A DNA stretch of 64,000 nucleotides from Streptomyces sp. M41(2017) (GTDB lineage: Bacteria > Actinomycetota > Actinomycetes > Streptomycetales > Streptomycetaceae), in assembly GCF_002078175.1 (NCBI RefSeq), contig NZ_MWFK01000001.1, forward strand, positions 2,852,001 through 2,916,000, read 5' to 3'. The notes beneath the pieces are model-generated. The model searched no databases, was not told the DNA's origin, and saw only the letters and a program-made list of their open reading frames with translations. Every line of letters begins with the position of its first letter. Within the stretch, counting starts at the first letter, position 1. The position numbers and the translations under genes are program-made. Positions 58,085-64,000 of this stretch are shown piece after piece.

Positions 58085-58880
58085 CTACGGGGTGCGGGGA
58101 CAGAACTCGGCGGCGAGCACGGCCGGTTCGAGTGCCGGTCCGTGACCCCGCCCGTGTTCACCCGCCGCGCCGGCCCCGCGCGGGTCGAGCTCGGTGACGT
58201 CGGGACCGTCCGCGGTGTACGCGCGGCCGTGCGGCGGGGGCAGGGAGGCATGGGCGCCCGGGAAGGAGGCGCCGGTCGGGCGGAGGGGGGTGATGATGCG
58301 TCGCTCGGCCTCGGCGGCGTACGAGCGGCCGGTGTCCTGCTCGACGACCCTGCCGAGCAGGACGTAGTTGGTGTTCGAGCAGGCGAAACGGCCGAGGCCG
58401 GTGGGGGGATGGGGGAGCGCGATGCGTGCGGACTGAAGCGGTGTCAGGGGGACGGTGCCCCCGGTGTCCGAGGTGAAGTCGTACAGGCCGCCGATGTGGC
58501 GGAGCAGGGCGCGCCGTGGTGCGGCGGCCGTCGTCGCCCGCGCCGCGCACCAGACCGGGCGGACGGTCGTCCACGGAGTCGGACAGGGACAGCCGGTGTC
58601 CGGCGGCGAGTTGCGGGACGACCGGCGCGACGAACCTCTTGGTGACGCTTCCCGGGCGGAAGGGGTCGGAGCGGGCGATGCCGACACCCGCGTTCGCGAA
58701 GCGGGCGTTCGGCCCCTCGGCGGCGAGCAGCGCGGCGCCCGGAGCGCCTTCGTGGGCCACCAGGCGGGTGAGCGCGGTGTCCGAGGCCGGGTGGCGGGGC
58801 CCCGCGAGGCGGCGATGACCGTTTCCAGCAGGCCGGTTTGGGCCATGCCGAGGAGGGCCGGGGTCACGGGTATCGCCACG
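58085..58880 (-). pseudogene. Decayed serine hydrolase (beta-lactamase/DD-peptidase family)
   Basis: Family similarity is split over two frames. One frame (about 58780 down to 58508) has LTRLVAHEGAPGAALL and FRPGSVTKRFVAP with the S-x-x-K pair. Near 58508 the match jumps to another frame: ALLRHIGGLYDFTSDTGG, then SNTNYVLLGRVVEQDTGRSY and RRIITPLRPTGASFPG. The Y-S-N motif has become CSN, and similarity stops near GAAGE, so the C-terminal third is lost. A frameshift plus a changed active site and truncation mark this as a pseudogene, unless 58508 is a sequencing error. Confidence 0.75.
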
Positions 58881-59160
58881 AGTGTCCGAGGTGTCCGGGG
58901 CTGCGGTATCGGCGGCGGTCTCCTTGGCGCGGCCCGGCACGGGGGACGTTTTTGTGCGGGAGGCCAGGTGGGGAGCGTGTGCGGGGCTCCGGGGGCCGGA
59001 CGGGCGCTCTGGGTGGGGTGCGACCGTTGTGGGGGCGTTGGCGGGGGCCCGTCGTCTCACTGGCTGAGCTGTTGCGGTTCCAGGGCCCCCCAGGGCGTCG
59101 GGCACTTGTCGGGTGAGGGACAATGAAGGCTCTGTCAGGGCGGGTTGCATGAGGGGACGC

Positions 59161-61350
59161 ATGTCGGAGGCGGAGCGGGCGGGAGCATCCCGTCAGGACA
59201 AGAGCGAACGTCTCCTCGCCGGGCGGTACCGGCTGGGGGATGTTCTCGGCCGCGGCGGCATGGGCACGGTGTGGCGCGCGCAGGACGAGACCCTGGGCCG
59301 CACGGTCGCCGTGAAGGAGCTGCGGTTCCCGTCGAGCATCGACGACGAGGAGAAGCGCCGGCTCATCACGCGCACGCTGCGGGAGGCCAAGGCGATCGCG
59401 CGGATCCGGAACACGGGCGCGGTCACCGTCTTCGACGTCGTCGACGAGGACAACAGGCCGTGGATCGTGATGGAGCTCATCGAGGGCAAGTCCCTCGCCG
59501 AGGCCATCCGTGAGGACGGGGTGCTCACGCCGAAGCGCGCCGCCGAGGTGGGTCTCGCCATCCTCGACGTGCTGCGCGCGGCGCACCGCCAGGGCATCCT
59601 GCACCGGGACGTGAAGCCGTCGAACGTGCTGATGTCCGACGACGGCCGCGTCGTGCTCACCGACTTCGGCATCGCGCAGGTGGAGGGCGACCCGTCCATC
59701 ACCTCGACCGGCATGCTCGTCGGAGCCCCCTCCTACATCTCGCCCGAGCGGGCGCGCGGTCACAAGCCGGGCCCCGCGGCCGACCTGTGGTCGCTGGGCG
59801 GACTGCTGTACGCGTCGGTGGAAGGCGTGCCGCCGTACGACAAGGGTTCCGCGATCGCGACGCTCACCGCCGTGATGACGGAGCCGGTGGAGCAGCCGAA
59901 GAACGCGGGCCCGCTGGAGAGCGTGATCTACGGTCTGCTCGCCAAGGACCCCGAGCAGCGGCTCGACGACGCGGGCGCCCGCGCCCTGCTGAACGAGGTG
60001 CTGCGCGAGCCCGAGCCGAAGGCCGCCGAGCCGGAGCCGTTGGACGCGACGAAGGTCGTGACCCTGCCGCCGGTTCCTGAGGAGGGCCTGGGACGCCGGA
60101 GTTCGGGCAGCGGTACGGGCTCCGGAGCCCGGAAGGGCGAGGAGGCGTCCGAGCGGTTGCGCGGGGCGCTGCGTTCGGTGCGCAAGGCGGCTTCGGCCGC
60201 CGGAGCCGCCACCGCCGCGGCGACGACGCGTGCGAAAGCCCCGGGCGGGTCCGCGGAGATCTCCGGTGCGCGGAGCGCGGCCGGGACGGCTGACCAGGGC
60301 AAGGAAAAGGACAAGGCAAAGGGCACGGGCGGGAGCGCCGGCGCCGCGTCCGGTGGGGCCGCGGCCGCTGACGCCTCCGTGGCGTCTCGGTCCGAGGGGC
60401 TGCCGGGGCCCGCGGAGTCGGGCACGTCCGAGGACACCGGTCGTGACGGTTCGTCGGTGAACTCCAGTTCGGCCGGGGAAGCCGGTGCGGCGGGTGCCGC
60501 CACGCGGAGCACCTCCGGGTCCGGATGGCCGGCGGCCCCCGAGCGGCGGCCGCGGCCGGTGCCGAAGGCGTCGCTGACGGACGTCGTGCCGCGCCGCACG
60601 CTGGTGGTCATCGCCCTCGTGGTGGCGCTGGCGGTGCTCGGCACCGTCCTCGCCCTCACTCTCGGCGGCGGGGACGACAGCGGTACCGAGGACAACAAGG
60701 GCGGTGCCGCGCCGACCGCGTCCAGCGGGGCGAGCGCCGGCAGCGACAAGGACTCCGGCACCAAGAACGACGACAAGGACGACAAGGGCTCCGAGCACAC
60801 CGACAAGGGCGACTCTTCGGGCTCCGGTTCGGGTTCGAAGGAGTCCTCGGGCACCTCGTCGGATCCGAGCGCCGGCGCCTCCGAGGGTTCGGGCGGCGAC
60901 GACAAGGGCTCGGGCTCCACCGCGGAGTCGACGTACAGGAGCAGTCAGGGGTTCTCGATCGGGCTGCCGAAGGGCTGGAAGTACCAGTCGGCGGACTCCG
61001 CCGGGGCGCGGTTCTCCGGGCCCGACGGGCAGCGGCTCCTCGTCGGCTGGACGACGACACCCAAGGACGACCCGGTCGCGGACTGGCGCAACCAGGAGCG
61101 CTACATGACGCGCCCCCAGTACACGCGCCTGCGCATAGAGAAGGTGGACTACCGCGGCTGGAACGCGGCCGACTGGGAGTTCACCCACGTGGACGGCGGC
61201 ACCAAGTACCGGTCGATAGACCGAGGTTTCGTTGTGAACGCGCATCAGGGGTACGCGTTGATGTACACGGCGAAGGCCTCCGCCTGGGACAGCACGCTGC
61301 GCAAGGAGACGTGGAAGACGCTGAGTCAGACGTTCCGGCCGAAGTCGTGA
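59161..61350 (+). CDS. Membrane Ser/Thr protein kinase, PASTA-less
   Basis: A 729-residue receptor-like kinase. The kinase domain (about 22-285) is intact: LGRGGMGTVWRA, K in VAVKELRF, HRDVKPSNVLM, LTDFGIAQ and SPERARG. A long Ala/Ser/Gly/Glu linker (about 300-475) leads to one membrane helix (VIALVVALAVLGTVLALTL), an external Ser/Asp/Lys/Gly-rich stalk and a final domain of about 130 residues with QGFSIGLPKGWKYQSADSAG. There are no PASTA repeats. In S. coelicolor a kinase cluster downstream of this region is linked to spore-wall synthesis; whether this is an orthologue is inference. Confidence 0.92.
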   Translation: MSEAERAGASRQDKSERLLAGRYRLGDVLGRGGMGTVWRAQDETLGRTVAVKELRFPSSIDDEEKRRLITRTLREAKAIARIRNTGAVTVFDVVDEDNRPWIVMELIEGKSLAEAIREDGVLTPKRAAEVGLAILDVLRAAHRQGILHRDVKPSNVLMSDDGRVVLTDFGIAQVEGDPSITSTGMLVGAPSYISPERARGHKPGPAADLWSLGGLLYASVEGVPPYDKGSAIATLTAVMTEPVEQPKNAGPLESVIYGLLAKDPEQRLDDAGARALLNEVLREPEPKAAEPEPLDATKVVTLPPVPEEGLGRRSSGSGTGSGARKGEEASERLRGALRSVRKAASAAGAATAAATTRAKAPGGSAEISGARSAAGTADQGKEKDKAKGTGGSAGAASGGAAAADASVASRSEGLPGPAESGTSEDTGRDGSSVNSSSAGEAGAAGAATRSTSGSGWPAAPERRPRPVPKASLTDVVPRRTLVVIALVVALAVLGTVLALTLGGGDDSGTEDNKGGAAPTASSGASAGSDKDSGTKNDDKDDKGSEHTDKGDSSGSGSGSKESSGTSSDPSAGASEGSGGDDKGSGSTAESTYRSSQGFSIGLPKGWKYQSADSAGARFSGPDGQRLLVGWTTTPKDDPVADWRNQERYMTRPQYTRLRIEKVDYRGWNAADWEFTHVDGGTKYRSIDRGFVVNAHQGYALMYTAKASAWDSTLRKETWKTLSQTFRPKS

Positions 61351-61494
61351 CGTACCGCTCGCCGAGGTGACGTTCCGCCACGGATGGACGGCCTGAGATC
61401 TCGCATCACCGCTCTGCGGGTTGCCTCGGGCACGTATCGTGAGTGGTTGCGGACCGTACGAAGCCGTAACGGGACGCAGGGCGAACGGAATTGA

Positions 61495-61506
61495 CCGACC
61501 GGTCGG
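61495..61506. promoter_or_regulatory. 12-bp palindrome before the pseudokinase gene
   Basis: CCGACCGGTCGG is a perfect palindrome ending 14 bases before the GTG. It may be an operator, or chance in GC-rich DNA. The 170 bases between the two kinase genes hold no other recognised signal. Confidence 0.35.
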
Positions 61507-61520
61507 CTGGGGGAGGCATC

Positions 61521-64000
61521 GTGGACGAATACGCGGGACGCGTACTCGCGGACCGGTACCGCCTGCCACTGCCGCCGTCCGACGAGTACGAACTCGCCGA
61601 GAGCCGAGCCTTCGACACCTACAGCGGGCAGGAAGTCCTGGTGCGGCAGGTGCCGTTGCCGGAGGTCGTCGAGGCCGAGATGCTCGACGCGGACGGCCTG
61701 CCCGAGGGTTTCGTCGCGCGGGACGGCGGGGCCCGGCGGGCGTCCGCGCGCACCACGCGCCGGCCCGCCGAACCGGCCGTGCGGCGTGCGATCGAGGCCG
61801 CCCAGGCCGCCGCGCAGATTCCCGACCACCCCCGGCTCGACCAGGTCTTCGACGTGTTCGCCGAAGGCGGGTCGCTGTGGATAGTCAGCGAGTTGGTGCC
61901 CGCGAGGTCGCTGGCGGCCCTGCTCGCCGAGAAGCCCCTCAGCCCGTACCGAGCCGCTGAGGTCGCCTCCGACGTCCTGACCGCACTGCGGGTCCTGCAC
62001 GCGCACGGCTGGGTGCACCGGAACATCACCGCGCGCACGGTCCTCGTCTGCGACGACGGCCGCGTGCTGCTGACCGGACTCGCGGCGGGTGCGGCCGAGG
62101 AGGCGCTGTGCGGGTACGACCCGGTTCCGGTCCGCGAGGACGACCTCGGAGCTGAGCCCGGCCCCGGGGCCGGGACGGGCACCGAGACCGTCGCCCGCCG
62201 AGGCTTCGCGGGGCAGCCGGGGCCCGGCGGCCGGACCGGCCCGGGGGCGCAGCGGGGCACCGGCGACCAGACCGGCCCGCGCGGCCACGGTCCCGCGGGC
62301 GGGATCGGATTCGGAGGCGGCACCGCGCACGGGGTCGCCGTCGCGGCCACCTCGGGCGCCGACGCGGAAGAGGCCCGGCGCGCGGCCATCGAGGCCCGTG
62401 CCGAGCAGGGCACGCCCGTACCGGGCGAGCCCACGCCAGGAGCACCGGCCCGCGGCCCGCGCGCTCTCGAAGCGGGCGGCCCCGCCCGTCCGGGAGGCCC
62501 GCGGCCGGGACCCGGCGAACCGGTCGAGACGCCCGGGGCGGGCGGCCGGGCGGACGGTCCCGGGGGCGACATCCGTGCGGCGCGCGCGGGAGCCATCGCC
62601 GCGTACCGCGCGGGAGCGCGAGCCGCCGCCCGCGTGCAGGAGGAGCAGCGGGGCGATCCGCTCGCCCTCCCGGCGCCCCGGCCCGGGGCCGGCGGCGAGC
62701 AGGCCCAGGAGACCGAGTCGCACGGGCAGTACCCGCAGCAGGGCCCGTACGGGCAACCGCTTCAGCCGGGGCAGTACGGCGCCGGTCCCTCGCCGTACGG
62801 CCAGGGGTACGACCCGGCGGCCGACCCCCAGCAGGCCCCGGGGTACGGCTCCGCGGCCGACCCGCAGCAGACCCAGGCGTACGGCGTTCCCCAACTGCCC
62901 GCCCAGGGTGGACAACAGCGTCCGCCCAGCGCGCCCCCCGGCCAGATAGCCGACCCGTACGGAGTCGGCGGCGCCGGCTGGCACGGCGCGCAGCCGCGCT
63001 CCGCGCGAGGCCCCGGCGGGGACGGCGGCCAAGGGCGGCCCACGCTTCCGGGTGGAACGGCGGGCCGGCCGGGCCCGGGAGCCACGGGACACCGCAACCC
63101 CGCGTTGGGTCCGGCGCAGCAGCAGCGCTCCGCCACGGAGTACGGCGGCCGTCCCGGTGCGCCCGGGCCCGCCGGCGCGCCGGACAGCGGAAGAACGCAG
63201 GGCAACCGGGCCCCCGAGGGCTGGGTTCCCGACAACAGTCACGGTCCCGGCGGCCTCCGCGCCACCCAGATCCCGGGGCAGCAGCGCGGTTACCCGGACG
63301 CGGGCCACACCGGGGTGCCCGGCACCTCGCCGGCCGCGCCGGTTCCGGACCGCACCCGCGCTCCCGGTGCCCCTCAGCTCGCCGCTCCCGCCTCGCACGG
63401 CACCCAGGGTGCGAGCGGTGGATGGGGCGAACTGGTCGCCGGTGCGCCGCCGCGCCGCGGTCCCGCCACCGCGCTCGCCGCCGAGCGGGCACGGCAGGCC
63501 CGGATGGCCGTGGTCGGGCCGGTCACCGAACGCTGGGCACCGGAACAGGCCGGCCCCGTCCACGAGAACTGGCAGCTGGCGGCCCCCATCGGCCCCGCCA
63601 CCGACCTGTGGGCACTGGGCGCCCTGCTCTTCCGCGCCGTACAGGGCCATGCGCCCTACCCGGAGGAGAACACGGCCGAGCTGGTCCAGCTGGTGTGTGC
63701 CGAGCCGCCCGCCTTCGCCGAGGAGTGCGGCCCGCTGCGTCCCGTCGTCGAGTCGCTGCTGCGTCAGGACCCCACCGAGCGGCTGGACTTCGAAGAGCTG
63801 CGCGGCTGGCTGCGGTCGCTGGTGCGCTCCGCGCCGGAACCCGAGGCAGGGGCGCACGTCGTGGCCGCGCCGCCCGTCGACCCGAGCCGGCTGCCGATCG
63901 TCCGGCGTCGGGGCGAGCTGGTCCGCAGGCGCCGCGCCGGACTTCCCGCGACGAGCCCGCACGCCCGGCACAGGCGCGGCAGGCGGGAGGGCTCCGGCAA
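61521..64000 (+). CDS. Pseudokinase with split kinase fold (partial, runs off window)
   Basis: From GTG 61521 behind GGGGGAGG, the frame is open to the window end (826 codons). Kinase similarity occurs in two blocks: residues 1-195 and about 665-765. In the first, the VAIK Lys is not evident (VLVRQVPLP), HRD reads HRN (166-168), and DFG is replaced by GLA (186-188). The second block begins WAPEQ (672-676, the APE motif) and has GPATDLWALGALLFRAVQGH. Between them lie about 465 Gly/Pro/Gln/Ala-rich residues with PYGQGYDP-like units. Not expected to phosphorylate; a binding or scaffold role with the upstream kinase is inferred. Confidence 0.85.
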   Translation, partial: MDEYAGRVLADRYRLPLPPSDEYELAESRAFDTYSGQEVLVRQVPLPEVVEAEMLDADGLPEGFVARDGGARRASARTTRRPAEPAVRRAIEAAQAAAQIPDHPRLDQVFDVFAEGGSLWIVSELVPARSLAALLAEKPLSPYRAAEVASDVLTALRVLHAHGWVHRNITARTVLVCDDGRVLLTGLAAGAAEEALCGYDPVPVREDDLGAEPGPGAGTGTETVARRGFAGQPGPGGRTGPGAQRGTGDQTGPRGHGPAGGIGFGGGTAHGVAVAATSGADAEEARRAAIEARAEQGTPVPGEPTPGAPARGPRALEAGGPARPGGPRPGPGEPVETPGAGGRADGPGGDIRAARAGAIAAYRAGARAAARVQEEQRGDPLALPAPRPGAGGEQAQETESHGQYPQQGPYGQPLQPGQYGAGPSPYGQGYDPAADPQQAPGYGSAADPQQTQAYGVPQLPAQGGQQRPPSAPPGQIADPYGVGGAGWHGAQPRSARGPGGDGGQGRPTLPGGTAGRPGPGATGHRNPALGPAQQQRSATEYGGRPGAPGPAGAPDSGRTQGNRAPEGWVPDNSHGPGGLRATQIPGQQRGYPDAGHTGVPGTSPAAPVPDRTRAPGAPQLAAPASHGTQGASGGWGELVAGAPPRRGPATALAAERARQARMAVVGPVTERWAPEQAGPVHENWQLAAPIGPATDLWALGALLFRAVQGHAPYPEENTAELVQLVCAEPPAFAEECGPLRPVVESLLRQDPTERLDFEELRGWLRSLVRSAPEPEAGAHVVAAPPVDPSRLPIVRRRGELVRRRRAGLPATSPHARHRRGRREGSG

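Overview
This is a chromosomal core segment of a Streptomyces (Actinobacteria). The support is very high G+C with strong G/C bias at third codon positions, frequent GTG starts, a gene order typical of Streptomyces (spc operon, secY-adk-map, infA-rpmJ-rpsM-rpsK-rpoA-rplQ, truA, rplM-rpsI, glmM, coaA, glmS), and the development block whiD-bldM-sigD-guaB-guaB3. Much of the right half (alr, tsaE/tsaB/rimI/tsaD, groES-groEL1, a whiB-family gene, a sigD-type gene, guaB, guaB3) is also syntenic with Mycobacterium. No tRNA, rRNA, CRISPR array, insertion sequence or prophage gene was seen.

Layout. 1-10.5 kb: translation and export genes (rplE, rpsN, rpsH, rplF, rplR, rpsE, rpmD, rplO, secY, adk, map, infA, rpmJ, rpsM, rpsK, rpoA, rplQ), all on +. 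10.6-15 kb: truA, a membrane-anchored protein, a GT87-type membrane glycosyltransferase, then rplM-rpsI. 15-25 kb: cell-wall precursor and cofactor genes (glmM, a DUF389 protein, coaA, glmS, acpS, bifunctional NAD(P)HX repair, an L,D-transpeptidase, alr). 25-30.4 kb: an alpha/beta hydrolase and the t6A tRNA-modification set tsaE, tsaB, rimI, tsaD, with small genes between. 30.5-37.2 kb: a sugar-uptake operon (binding protein, two permeases, GH3 glycosidase) divergent from a LacI-type regulator. It resembles the bxl xylo-oligosaccharide locus and is the clearest accessory block. 37.4-43.5 kb: a secreted FG-GAP protein, a DGPF/YCII protein with an ECF42-type sigma factor, a THUMP-like methyltransferase, and two tandem polysaccharide-deacetylase lipoproteins. 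43.5-46 kb: groES-groEL1 behind two CIRCE elements. 46-48.5 kb: SDR, MOSC and LysR genes. 48.5-54 kb: whiD, bldM, sigD, guaB, guaB3. 54-64 kb: a small membrane protein, a nucleotide-sugar dehydrogenase lacking its catalytic cysteine, glpD, a decayed serine hydrolase, a membrane Ser/Thr kinase, and the start of a large pseudokinase that runs off the window.

How the genes work together. The left half supplies ribosomes, RNA polymerase alpha, Sec export, and UDP-GlcNAc (glmS, glmM), D-Ala (alr), CoA (coaA) and 4'-phosphopantetheine transfer (acpS). The right half combines chaperones, GTP synthesis and sporulation control. Regulatory signals read directly include paired CIRCE elements, a sigma-BldN-type promoter for bldM, an ECF42-type promoter before the DGPF gene, CGAA-N3-TTCG operators at the sugar locus, many hairpin terminators, and a recurrent leaderless arrangement (a TANNNT -10 hexamer 6-7 bases before the start codon) at about ten genes.

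Most interesting leads: the pseudokinase whose activation segment carries an insertion of about 465 residues; the dehydrogenase with Cys to Gly at the catalytic position; a 73-bp direct duplication that places a copy of a signal-peptide-proximal coding segment upstream of its own gene; the tandem deacetylases, of which one lost a catalytic His; and an unassigned 26-bp palindrome before a 70-residue protein.
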